Below, piece after piece: positions 1-5,878 of a stretch of 8,577 nt of DNA. The notes beneath the pieces were generated by a model. That model was not told the origin of the DNA and searched no databases. It saw nothing but the letters and a program-made list of their open reading frames with translations. Each line of letters opens with the position of its first letter. The first letter of the stretch is position 1. Made by a program: the position numbers and the translations under genes. The stretch is from an uncultured Alistipes sp. (GTDB lineage: Bacteria > Bacteroidota > Bacteroidia > Bacteroidales > Rikenellaceae): positions 1-8,577 of the forward strand of contig CAJGDL010000074.1 in NCBI GenBank assembly GCA_904502075.1. The letters run 5' to 3'.

Positions 1-524
1 GCAGAGAACTGCATGGGAATACCTCCTTCGCCCTCGGCCTCCTTGCCGGTGGCATAAAGTACAATGGCGTCTTTAGCCAAACCGGACTGCGTAGCAGGAA
101 CGGTGTAGTAAACACCATAATGTTTTTCATCCTCGATCTCCTCCTCAATTAGTTTTGCCCAGCCATTAGCTTGGTAGCAAGCGTAGTAGAGATCGTCTTC
201 TACAGGAAGTATTGAGGAGTTTGCCTGGAAGGTTGCATTCTTGCGATCGGCCGAGATTTCGGTGATGCTCATCTCTAAATTGCCAACGGCAGCGTTTTTT
301 TGGGCCGACAACTTGATTTTATCGCTATCCTCCCATTTCAGAACGGTGCGTCTATCCTGCCCATCAAGCTCAATTGATACACGCGTGGCATCAAAACTTT
401 CCTGAGAAGCAAAAACCTTGAAACTCGATTTAACATCGGGGGCTACGGTCTCATTTAACTCGCTATCAGTGGAGCAAGCAACAAACCCTGCAAACATCAG
501 GGCCGACAATAAAAATTTCTTCAT
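1..524 (-). CDS. Fimbrillin-family (FimA/Mfa-like) surface lipoprotein, 3' end cut off by the window
   Basis: The ATG at 524-522 opens a frame that stays open for 174 codons to the window edge, so the C-terminus is missing. Residues 1-16 are a lipoprotein signal peptide with lipobox FVAC; Cys17 would be lipidated, and the following S-T-D-S-E-L stretch is acidic, as in surface-exported Bacteroidetes lipoproteins. The mature part follows the pattern of fimbrillin-like proteins: an early beta strand (FKVFA), a TR, then VLKWEDSDKIKL (residues 61-72, matching the usual 'V.W..GDkI'), a strand with NATFQA near 96-101, LYYACYQ near 112-118, and a YYTVPATQSG stretch near 139-148. Known family members form fimbriae or fimbria-associated tips anchored in the outer membrane; that role here is inferred from the N-terminal half only. 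It lies 19 bases downstream of a small peptide gene and is probably co-transcribed with it. Base composition is more AT-rich than the housekeeping genes in this window. A generic beta-sandwich lipoprotein is the alternative. Confidence 0.8.
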   Translation of the reverse strand, partial: MKKFLLSALMFAGFVACSTDSELNETVAPDVKSSFKVFASQESFDATRVSIELDGQDRRTVLKWEDSDKIKLSAQKNAAVGNLEMSITEISADRKNATFQANSSILPVEDDLYYACYQANGWAKLIEEEIEDEKHYGVYYTVPATQSGLAKDAIVLYATGKEAEGEGGIPMQFS

Positions 525-543
525 AATAGCAGTAGTTAATTTA

Positions 544-678
544 TTAGTCCATTGCGCTATGGCTGTCGTATTCTAAATCCTGTAGATTGGTGTCGGTGCC
601 ATCGGAGAGCATAAACCCCTGCTCAACCTCCATCTCAAGAAGCTCCAACTCGGGAGCCGTGTAAATCAATTTGTTCAT
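544..678 (-). CDS. Small acidic 44-residue peptide gene upstream of the fimbrillin-like lipoprotein
   Basis: ATG at 678-676 and stop TAA at 546-544 encode 44 residues beginning MNKLIYTAPELELLEMEVEQ and ending in an Asp-rich tail (LQDLEYDSHSAMD). There is no signal peptide, membrane segment or cysteine. The N-terminus has a short basic/aromatic start, then a Pro followed by alternating Glu and Leu (PELELLEMEVEQGF), then a Ser and a polar acidic tail. I recognise the general pattern (basic start, 'Y.aPE.E.l...vEqGF..S', acidic tail) from short uncharacterised proteins next to lipoprotein and fimbrillin genes in Bacteroidales, but no function is known to me. It follows a promoter-like -7 box and a leader of about 80 bases, and sits 19 bases before the lipoprotein start, so one transcript is likely. 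It could be a small functional protein, a peptide precursor or a translated leader. The clean start and stop, family-like composition and tight spacing support real coding. Confidence 0.7.
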   Translation of the reverse strand: MNKLIYTAPELELLEMEVEQGFMLSDGTDTNLQDLEYDSHSAMD

Positions 679-761
679 GGTACTTAGTAAAAATTTTTAG
701 TTAATATTTTCTCTTTTCCTAATGGGTTGTGGGGCCGTTGGTTTTGGCGCACAATCCGCAA

Positions 762-769
762 CAAAAATA
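762..769 (-). promoter_or_regulatory. Putative -7 box for the small peptide / fimbrillin-like operon
   Basis: On the minus strand this reads TATTTTTG, matching the Bacteroidetes -7 consensus TAnnTTTG. It lies in an A/T-rich stretch about 84 bases upstream of the small peptide ATG, so the transcript would have a leader of roughly 80 bases. TTTG copies occur 12 and 16 bases further upstream, somewhat closer than the usual -33 spacing, so the -33 element is weak. Confidence 0.5.
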
Positions 770-877
770 GATTTTTTTATTCAAACAAAAAAATAAAATC
801 AACGAACCGCCAAATTTTCATCACAAAACGCCCTCGGCAGGTTAGGTTCCGCCTTGCAAAGGGAAATTTGAGGGCAC

Positions 878-904
878 AAAAAAAAGGGGGCAGCAAGCCC
901 CCTT
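878..904 (-). terminator. Rho-independent terminator of the alpha-oxoamine synthase gene
   Basis: Read on the minus strand: AAGGGGGC, loop TTGCT, GCCCCCTT, running into a tract of T residues (plus-strand A-run 878-885). The GC stem pairs 886-891 with 897-902 and is extended by two A-T pairs. It lies about 20 bases beyond the stop codon of the minus-strand gene ending at 925, the expected place for its terminator. Confidence 0.9.
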
Positions 905-924
905 GGATTGGTTTAATCTCCTGA

Positions 925-2193
925 TTATTTGAGCTGGAAGCCCTCGTCGGCACGCATCGGCATCGGCTGGTTGTAGTAGCCGCTCTCGAGGCGCTCCTTG
1001 ATCGAGCGGAAGACACCCAGCGTGTACTCCACATCCTCCATCGTGTGGGCCGCCGTGGGGATCACGCGCAGGATCATCTCGCCCTTCGGGATCACGGGGT
1101 AGACCACGATCGAGCAGAAGAGGTGGTGGTTCTCGCGCAGGTCAACCACCAGGTTGGTGGCCTCCTCCACCGAACCCTTCATGAAGACGGGCGTAACGGG
1201 CGTATTCGTCACACCGATGTCGAAACCGCTCTCCTTCAAGCCGCTTTGCAGGGCGTTGGTGATCTGCCACAGCTTCTCCTGCAACTCGGGGCGCGTGCGG
1301 ATGATCTCCAGGCGCTTCAGAGCACCCATCACCATCGGCATCGGCAACGACTTGGCGTAGAGCTGCGAGCGCATGTTGTAGCGGAAGAGGTTGATCAACC
1401 AGCGGGGACCGGCCACAAAGGCTCCGATACCGGCCATCGACTTGGCGAAGGTGTTGAACAGGACATCCACACCATCAACCACCCCAAAGTGGGCCGCCGT
1501 ACCGCGACCACCCGGGCCCATCGTACCGAAGCCGTGGGCATCGTCCACCAGCAGACGGAAGTTGAACTCCTTCTTCAGGGCCACGATCTCGTCGAGTTTA
1601 CCCATGTCGCCCTTCATGCCGAAGACACCTTCGGTGATTACCAGCACGCCTCCGCGCTGCTCCTCGGCGAGCTCCGTGGCGTGTTTGAGCTGCAGGCGCA
1701 ACGAGTCGAGGTCGTTGTGGCCGAAGACAAAGCGCTTGCCCTTGTGCATGCGCAGACCGTCGATGATGCAGGCGTGGGCCTCGGCATCGTAGACCACCAC
1801 GTCGCGGTGCGTCAGCAGGCAGTCGATGATCGAGATCATGCCCTGGTAGCCGAAGTTGAGCAGGAAGGCGTCGGGCTTACCCACAAACTCGGCCAGCTCG
1901 CGCTCCAGCTGCTCGTGGTATTTGGTCTGGCCGCTCATCATGCGGGCACCCATCGGGTAGGCCATACCGAAGTCGGCAGCACCCTTGGCATCGGCCTCGC
2001 GCACCTCGGGCATGTTGGCCAGGCCGAGGTAGTTGTTCAGGCTCCAGTTCAGCACCTTCTCTCCGCGGAAGGTCATGTGGGGACCGAGCTCACCCTCCAG
2101 CTTGGGGAAGGCGAAATAGCCGTGGGCAAAGGCCATGTACTGACCGATCGGGCCTCCGGCATTCTTCTCTAATCTTTCAAAAATATCTACCAT
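925..2193 (-). CDS. PLP-dependent alpha-oxoamine synthase (serine palmitoyltransferase / KBL / BioF-like)
   Basis: A 422-residue fold-type I PLP enzyme of the family containing serine palmitoyltransferase, 2-amino-3-ketobutyrate CoA ligase and 8-amino-7-oxononanoate synthase, which condense an amino acid with an acyl-CoA or acyl-ACP and release CO2. Visible motifs, numbered from the chosen start: NNYLGLA near 53-59; YDAEAHACIIDG near 135-146, whose His140 should stack on PLP; LLVDDAHGFG near 214-223 with the PLP-binding Asp and His; and NTFAKSMAG near 247-255 with Lys251 as the Schiff-base lysine, 31 residues after the DDAH His as in known family members. The ATG at 2193 (MVDIFERLEK) is preferred because homologues I recall begin with such an 'IFE+l' helix; an in-frame ATG at 2217 would add eight residues. 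The substrate cannot be fixed from sequence. Serine palmitoyltransferase is attractive because Bacteroidetes make sphingolipids, but no other sphingolipid gene is in the window. It is transcribed alone from a divergent promoter region. Confidence 0.88.
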   Translation of the reverse strand: MVDIFERLEKNAGGPIGQYMAFAHGYFAFPKLEGELGPHMTFRGEKVLNWSLNNYLGLANMPEVREADAKGAADFGMAYPMGARMMSGQTKYHEQLERELAEFVGKPDAFLLNFGYQGMISIIDCLLTHRDVVVYDAEAHACIIDGLRMHKGKRFVFGHNDLDSLRLQLKHATELAEEQRGGVLVITEGVFGMKGDMGKLDEIVALKKEFNFRLLVDDAHGFGTMGPGGRGTAAHFGVVDGVDVLFNTFAKSMAGIGAFVAGPRWLINLFRYNMRSQLYAKSLPMPMVMGALKRLEIIRTRPELQEKLWQITNALQSGLKESGFDIGVTNTPVTPVFMKGSVEEATNLVVDLRENHHLFCSIVVYPVIPKGEMILRVIPTAAHTMEDVEYTLGVFRSIKERLESGYYNQPMPMRADEGFQLK

Positions 2194-2236
2194 TTTCGTA
2201 TAATTTGAGATTTGCAAGATTGTTTTTTACACTCAA

Positions 2237-2244
2237 CAAAGATA
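2237..2244 (-). promoter_or_regulatory. Putative -7 box for the alpha-oxoamine synthase gene
   Basis: The minus strand reads TATCTTTG, a match to TAnnTTTG. Transcription would begin near 2232, giving a leader of about 40 bases to the ATG at 2193, or about 15 to the alternative ATG at 2217. No convincing -33 TTTG is visible at the expected distance. Confidence 0.6.
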
Positions 2245-2327
2245 GCGAAAAATTGGATAATATTCTCCCACTCGTACGATTTCACTCAAAAATTAAGTAT
2301 TTCTACCTATCGGGGTGGAGGGTTTCG

Positions 2328-2387
2328 GAGGGCGGGCACAATCCTTGTCCGAATCTCGGCTCCGCCCCTCGTCGAGCGCAGGATTGT
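2328..2387. repeat. GC-rich block with interlocking inverted repeats in the divergent intergenic region
   Basis: An exact 8-base inverted repeat, ACAATCCT (2338-2345) and AGGATTGT (2380-2387), brackets 34 bases. A second imperfect pair, GAGGGCGG (2328-2335) and CCGCCCCTC (2362-2370), interlocks with it. The block is distinctly more GC-rich than the AT-rich bases on either side and contains no credible gene. It could be an operator, a structured RNA or a remnant of a repeat element; nothing in the sequence decides. Confidence 0.35.
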
Positions 2388-2431
2388 TACAAAAAAACGG
2401 TGAAAGAGTCTCTCTCTTCATTCTTTTTTTC

Positions 2432-2439
2432 TATCTTTG
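2432..2439 (+). promoter_or_regulatory. Putative -7 box for the radical SAM gene
   Basis: TATCTTTG matches the Bacteroidetes TAnnTTTG -7 box exactly and lies only 17 bases before the ATG at 2457. The expected transcription start is near 2444-2446, leaving a leader of roughly 11-13 bases. No clear -33 element is seen in the preceding T/C-rich tract. Confidence 0.65.
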
Positions 2440-2456
2440 TCTTAAAATAGTATGCT

Positions 2457-3230
2457 ATGACTGCACTTTACAACGATATCATCTTTGGCCCCGTGCGTTC
2501 GCGTCGTCTGGGGCTCTCGCTGGGGGTAAATCTCCTGCCGACCCATTCGAAACTTTGTTCGTTTGACTGCATCTACTGCGAATGTGGCTGGAATAGCGAC
2601 CACCCCGGGCAGCGCCGATTCAATGCCCGCGAGGATGTGCGCGAACTCCTTGCCCAGACCCTGCGCCGCATGGTCGAGCAGGGGACGCCGCCCGATGTCA
2701 TCACCTTTGCCGGCAACGGAGAGCCCACCATGCACTCCGATTTCGAGGGGGTGATCGAGGATGTCCTTGCCCTGCGCGATGCCTTGTGCCCCTCGGCCAA
2801 GGTCTCGGTGCTGAGCAATGCCACGCAGCTCCATCGCCCGGAGGTTTGCCGCGCCCTGCGGCGTGTGGATAACAACATCCTGAAGCTCGACTCGGCCTTC
2901 GATGCCACGGTGCGTCGCATGAACAACCCCCAGGGCAACTACTCGGTGGAGCGGGTTGTGGAGCAACTCTGCTCGTTCGAGGGCGAGCTGATTGTGCAGA
3001 CGATGTTCTTGCGCGGGGAGGTGGATGGAGCCCCCATCGACAACACCACCGAGGAGGAGGTGTCGGCCTGGCTCGCGCTGATCGAGCGCATCCGCCCCAA
3101 GCAGGTGATGGTCTACTCGCTCGATCGCGATACGCCGTGTCAGACCCTAATCAAGGTGGAGCGGGAGGAGCTGCAAAAGATCGCGGCGCGTGTCGAGGCC
3201 CTCGGCATCTCCTGCCCCGTCGCCGGATAG
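2457..3230 (+). CDS. Radical SAM protein, COG0731-like (wybutosine-type Fe-S oxidoreductase family), role unknown
   Basis: A 257-residue protein with the radical SAM signature CSFDCIYC: Cys34, Cys38 and Cys41 (CxxxCxxC) should ligate a 4Fe-4S cluster that cleaves S-adenosylmethionine. The N-terminus (IIFGPVRSRRLGLSLGVNLLP, residues 8-28) and the FAGNGEPTMHSDF motif near 84-96 are typical of the compact COG0731-like radical SAM group. VSVLSNAT near 116-123 and an ILKLDSA segment near 140-146 fit the rest of the barrel. There is no SPASM or other extra cysteine cluster. Its reaction is not known to me; the family name comes from distant similarity to the tRNA wybutosine enzyme TYW1, a modification not expected in bacteria. 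The start is supported by a -7 box 17 bases upstream and the family-like N-terminus. The lipocalin gene follows 115 bases later on the same strand with no terminator obvious between them, so partial co-transcription is possible. Confidence 0.88.
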   Translation: MTALYNDIIFGPVRSRRLGLSLGVNLLPTHSKLCSFDCIYCECGWNSDHPGQRRFNAREDVRELLAQTLRRMVEQGTPPDVITFAGNGEPTMHSDFEGVIEDVLALRDALCPSAKVSVLSNATQLHRPEVCRALRRVDNNILKLDSAFDATVRRMNNPQGNYSVERVVEQLCSFEGELIVQTMFLRGEVDGAPIDNTTEEEVSAWLALIERIRPKQVMVYSLDRDTPCQTLIKVEREELQKIAARVEALGISCPVAG

Positions 3231-3256
3231 CGGAGGATGAGAAGGGCTCTTCCGGG

Positions 3257-3297
3257 CGCACCGATCCCCGAAAATGTCGCTTCGGTGCGAATTTCGG
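3257..3297 (+). other. Interlocking inverted repeats between the radical SAM and lipocalin genes
   Basis: CGCACCGA (3257-3264) pairs exactly with TCGGTGCG (3282-3289) over a 17-base loop. A second pair, CCGAAA (3268-3273) and TTTCGG (3292-3297), starts inside that loop and ends outside it, so the two stems would be alternatives or form a pseudoknot. No T-run follows, so it is not a standard terminator. It lies in the untranslated region before the lipocalin gene and may affect its expression or mRNA processing. Confidence 0.35.
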
Positions 3298-3345
3298 AGG
3301 CTCTGGCAAGATTCATGCTGTCGAGGTTGAAAAATTTCTTTTTCA

Positions 3346-3882
3346 ATGAGACGTATGATGATTCTTTTTTTGCTTTTGCTCCTTACCGGAGCGCTGGTCT
3401 TGGGTTGCGCAAGCGGGAAGATTGATCGCCACACGGTAGCCCGGTTGAATCCCGATGAATTGTTGGGTACCTGGTACGAGTTGGCTCGCTTTGACCACCG
3501 CTTCGAGCGAGGAATGACCGAGGTGGAGGCCACCTATACACTCCTGCCCGATGGCACCATTCAGGTCGAAAATAGCGGCCTGGATGCTAAGACCGGAGCG
3601 CGCAGGACAGCGGTGGGCCATGCGAAATTTACCAGCGACCCAGGATGTCTGCGCGTGAGTTTCTTTTGGAAGTTCTATGCCGATTACAACATCTTGGAGC
3701 GGGGAATTCATGGGGAGTGGATGCTTATCGGAAGCCATTCGCCGCGCTATCTGTGGATCCTTTCGCGCACGCCGACTCTGCCAGCCGAGACCTTTCGACA
3801 TATTCTCGAGGAGGCTCGCTTGAGGGGGTATGATACCTCGAAACTGATTATCAGCCCCCAACAGTTGGAAACCGAGAAGTAA
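3346..3882 (+). CDS. blc: Bacterial lipocalin lipoprotein, Blc-like
   Basis: A 178-residue lipoprotein of the bacterial lipocalin family, close in length to E. coli Blc (about 177). Residues 1-20 are a signal peptide (Arg2, Arg3, then a run of Ile/Leu) ending in lipobox LVLGC, so Cys21 should be lipidated. The lipocalin signature follows at residues 41-56 as LLGTWYELARFDHRFERG, nearly the Blc motif. Later strands include VEATYTLLPDGTIQVENSG, AKFTSDPGCLRVSFFW and YNILERG...WMLIGSHSPRYLWILSRTP; the last part contains the conserved strand and Arg (near 140-145) that close the barrel. Blc proteins bind fatty acids or lysophospholipids at the outer membrane and are linked to envelope stress or lipid transport; that function is inferred from family. 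The ATG at 3346 is preferred over ATGs at 3355 and 3358 because it gives the signal peptide its basic start. No -7 box is evident just upstream, so it may be read from the radical SAM promoter. It ends at a shared bidirectional terminator. Confidence 0.93.
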   Translation: MRRMMILFLLLLLTGALVLGCASGKIDRHTVARLNPDELLGTWYELARFDHRFERGMTEVEATYTLLPDGTIQVENSGLDAKTGARRTAVGHAKFTSDPGCLRVSFFWKFYADYNILERGIHGEWMLIGSHSPRYLWILSRTPTLPAETFRHILEEARLRGYDTSKLIISPQQLETEK

Positions 3883-3883
3883 T

Positions 3884-3913
3884 AAAAAAAGCGAACCGAG
3901 GTTCGCTTTTTTT
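3884..3913. terminator. Bidirectional terminator between the lipocalin gene and dxs
   Basis: Seven A, then GCGAACC, GA, GGTTCGC (3891-3906, a perfect palindromic hairpin), then seven T (3907-3913). It can terminate transcription in both directions. It starts one base after the lipocalin stop codon and ends two bases before the dxs stop on the other strand, so two convergent genes share one compact terminator. Confidence 0.92.
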
Positions 3914-3915
3914 GT

Positions 3916-5799
3916 CTATTTATTGCCCATGGCTTTGGCTCTCTGCACGATCCCTTCGGTATCGAAACCACACAGGTGGTAGAGCTCCTTGGGAGTACCG
4001 TGTTCGATGAAGCGGTCGGGGATGCCGAGCGTGCAAATCGTCGGGGTGTACCCGTGGGTGGAGAACCAGGCGGTGACGGCCTCGCCCACGCCTCCGCGCA
4101 GGGCTCCGTCTTCGATGGTGATCACCCGTTGGAAACGCTCGCCCACCTCGCGCAGCAACTCCTCGTCGAGCGGTTTGGCGTAGCGCAGGTCGTAGTGGGC
4201 GGCCGAAATGCCCTCCTCGGCCAATCGTTCTGCAGCCTCGGCCGCAAAGGTGGCGGTGGTGCCAATCGAGAGGAGGGCGATCTGCTCGCCCTCGCGGAGT
4301 CGGCGACCGCGACCGATCGGAAGCTCCTCGAAGGGCTCTCCCTCCCAGGCTTCACCCCGGCCGGCACCTCGCGGGTAGCGGATCACGAAGGGACGATCGC
4401 TCTTCAGGGCCGTATACATCAGGTTGCGCAACTCGCGCTCCGAGGCGGGGGCCGAGACGATCAGGTTGGGTACAGTGGCGAAGTAGGCCAAGTCGAACGA
4501 GCCGTGGTGGGTGGCTCCATCCTCGCCCACGAGGCCTCCGCGGTCGAGGCAGAGGATGACGGGCAGGTGCTGGATGGCCACGTCGTGGATCACGTTGTCG
4601 TAGGCGCGTTGCATGAACGAGGAGTAGATATTGCAGAAGGGGCGCATCCCCGAGGCGGCCAGGCCGGCCGAGAAGGTGACGGCGTGTCCCTCGGCAATAC
4701 CGACATCGAAGCAACGCTCGGGCATCTCCTGCATGAGGATATTCATCGAGCAACCCGAGGGCATGGCGGGGGTGATTCCCACGACACGCTCATCGAGATG
4801 GGCTAAGTCTACGAGTGTCTGCCCAAAGACATCCTGGAAGCGAGCCGCCGAACTCGGCTTGGCGATGCGCTCACCGGTGCGTGGGTCGAAGCATCCCGGG
4901 GCGTGCCATACGGCCGGATCGTGCTCGGCGGGTTGGAGCCCCTTGCCCTTGGTGGTCATCACATGGAGAAGTTTCGGCCCTTCGATTTGGCGCAGGGCAC
5001 GCAGTACGCGCACCAATCCCTCGATGTCGTGGCCGTCGATCGGGCCGAAATAGCGGAAGTTGAGGCTCTCGAAGAGGTTGCTGTTCTTGAGTAGCCCCTG
5101 CTTGACGGCGTTGCCCGCTTTTTGACAGAGGCGCAAGACAAAGGGAACGTGCGAGAGCAGGTTCCAAAGTTTGCGCTTGATGCGGTTGTAGTGGCGCGAG
5201 GTGGAGATCTTGACCAGGTAACTCTTTAGGGCTCCGGTTGCCTGGTCGATTGCCATGTTGTTGTCGTTGAGGATGACCAGCAGGTCGCTCTCCTTGTCGG
5301 CTCCGGCATTGTTGAGTCCCTCGAAGGCAAGGCCTCCGGTCATCGAGCCGTCGCCAATGATGGCCACGACCTGCTCCTTGCCCCCTTGTAGGTGGGCGGC
5401 CTTCGCCATGCCGTAGGCGGCCGAGATGCTTACCGAGGCGTGGCCCCCTCCGAACGCATCGTAGGGGCTCTCCTCCATGCGAGGGAATCCGCTGATGCCC
5501 CCCAGGCGACGCTTGTTGCGGAAGGCTTCGCGGCGACCCGTAATGATCTTGTGGGGGTAGGTCTGGTGGCCTACATCCCATACCAATTTGTCGTGGGGGG
5601 TATCGTAGACATAGTGCAGGGCAGCCGCCAATTCCACGGCACCCAGCGACGAGGCGAGGTGGCCGGGGTTGGTGGCACACTCCTCGATGATGTATTGGCG
5701 CAACTCGTCGCAATAGCGATGCAACTCCTCCACGGAGAGTTGTTTAAGCTCTTCGGGGGAGTCGATTTTTTCGAGCAGAGTATCTTTTTGCGCCTTCAT
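3916..5799 (-). CDS. dxs: 1-deoxy-D-xylulose-5-phosphate synthase
   Basis: A 627-residue ThDP enzyme that condenses pyruvate and glyceraldehyde 3-phosphate into 1-deoxy-D-xylulose 5-phosphate, the first step of the non-mevalonate isoprenoid pathway in the cytosol. Motifs numbered from the chosen start: NPGHLASSLG near 44-53; GHQTYPHKIITGRRE near 77-91; GGGHASVSIS near 117-126 (E. coli has GTGHSSTSIS); the ThDP motif beginning IGDGSMTGG near 148-156 and ending in LNDNN near 177-181; YFGPIDGHD near 250-258; TTKGKGLQPAEHDP near 282-295; and the catalytic Glu370 in VGIAEGHAV, at the same number as in E. coli Dxs. The C-terminal domain has LCLDRGGLVGEDGATHHG and IRYPRGAG. The frame extends 35 codons upstream to 5904, but that part is a Phe/Tyr-rich non-homologous stretch overlapping pyrH. 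The ATG at 5799 (MKAQKDTLLEK) gives the family length and is preferred. The gene stands alone, divergent from pyrH. Confidence 0.96.
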   Translation of the reverse strand: MKAQKDTLLEKIDSPEELKQLSVEELHRYCDELRQYIIEECATNPGHLASSLGAVELAAALHYVYDTPHDKLVWDVGHQTYPHKIITGRREAFRNKRRLGGISGFPRMEESPYDAFGGGHASVSISAAYGMAKAAHLQGGKEQVVAIIGDGSMTGGLAFEGLNNAGADKESDLLVILNDNNMAIDQATGALKSYLVKISTSRHYNRIKRKLWNLLSHVPFVLRLCQKAGNAVKQGLLKNSNLFESLNFRYFGPIDGHDIEGLVRVLRALRQIEGPKLLHVMTTKGKGLQPAEHDPAVWHAPGCFDPRTGERIAKPSSAARFQDVFGQTLVDLAHLDERVVGITPAMPSGCSMNILMQEMPERCFDVGIAEGHAVTFSAGLAASGMRPFCNIYSSFMQRAYDNVIHDVAIQHLPVILCLDRGGLVGEDGATHHGSFDLAYFATVPNLIVSAPASERELRNLMYTALKSDRPFVIRYPRGAGRGEAWEGEPFEELPIGRGRRLREGEQIALLSIGTTATFAAEAAERLAEEGISAAHYDLRYAKPLDEELLREVGERFQRVITIEDGALRGGVGEAVTAWFSTHGYTPTICTLGIPDRFIEHGTPKELYHLCGFDTEGIVQRAKAMGNK

Positions 5800-5806
5800 T
5801 TCCTCA

Positions 5807-5814
5807 CAAAAATA
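5807..5814 (-). promoter_or_regulatory. Possible dxs -7 box immediately upstream of the start codon
   Basis: The minus strand reads TATTTTTG, an exact TAnnTTTG match, but it ends only 7 bases before the dxs ATG at 5799. Transcription from it would give an almost leaderless mRNA. GAGG (5805-5802) lies between box and ATG, too close to work as a normal Shine-Dalgarno. A one-mismatch box, TTTATTTG (5864-5857), would instead give a leader of about 50 bases. Confidence 0.4.
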
Positions 5815-5846
5815 GAAAAAAAATGTGAAATGCGGAGAAAACTTAT

Positions 5847-5854
5847 TATCTTTG
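5847..5854 (+). promoter_or_regulatory. Putative -7 box for the pyrH operon
   Basis: TATCTTTG matches TAnnTTTG and lies 24 bases before the pyrH ATG at 5879, predicting a leader of about 20 bases that is AT-rich with no strong Shine-Dalgarno. It sits within the short divergent region shared with dxs. Confidence 0.7.
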
Positions 5855-5878
5855 TTCAAATAAAAGCTGAAATAAGGT

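Noticed and set aside
727..924. Small plus-strand frame in the intergenic region left of the alpha-oxoamine synthase
   Set aside because: It runs through the minus-strand promoter and the poly-A/GC terminator; its Lys/Arg/Asn-rich product reflects those A-runs, not a protein.
1045..2172. Long open frame on the plus strand opposite the alpha-oxoamine synthase
   Set aside because: It lies wholly inside a well-supported PLP enzyme gene on the other strand. Its product is His/Val/Gly-rich with no recognisable domain, as expected for a complement frame of GC-rich coding DNA.
2205..2450. Plus-strand small frames in the alpha-oxoamine synthase / radical SAM intergenic region
   Set aside because: They cross the two -7 boxes and the inverted-repeat block, have no start signals and show no protein-like composition.
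544..3230. The radical SAM protein as a maturase for the 44-residue peptide (a RiPP system)
   Set aside because: The radical SAM protein is a COG0731-like type without a SPASM or RRE-like domain, lies 1.8 kb away on the other strand with its own promoter, and is separated by an unrelated enzyme gene; no transporter or protease is nearby.
3976..4806. Long open frame on the plus strand opposite dxs
   Set aside because: dxs has clear family motifs throughout this stretch; the opposite frame encodes low-complexity Gly/Ala/Val/His-rich sequence and has no promoter.
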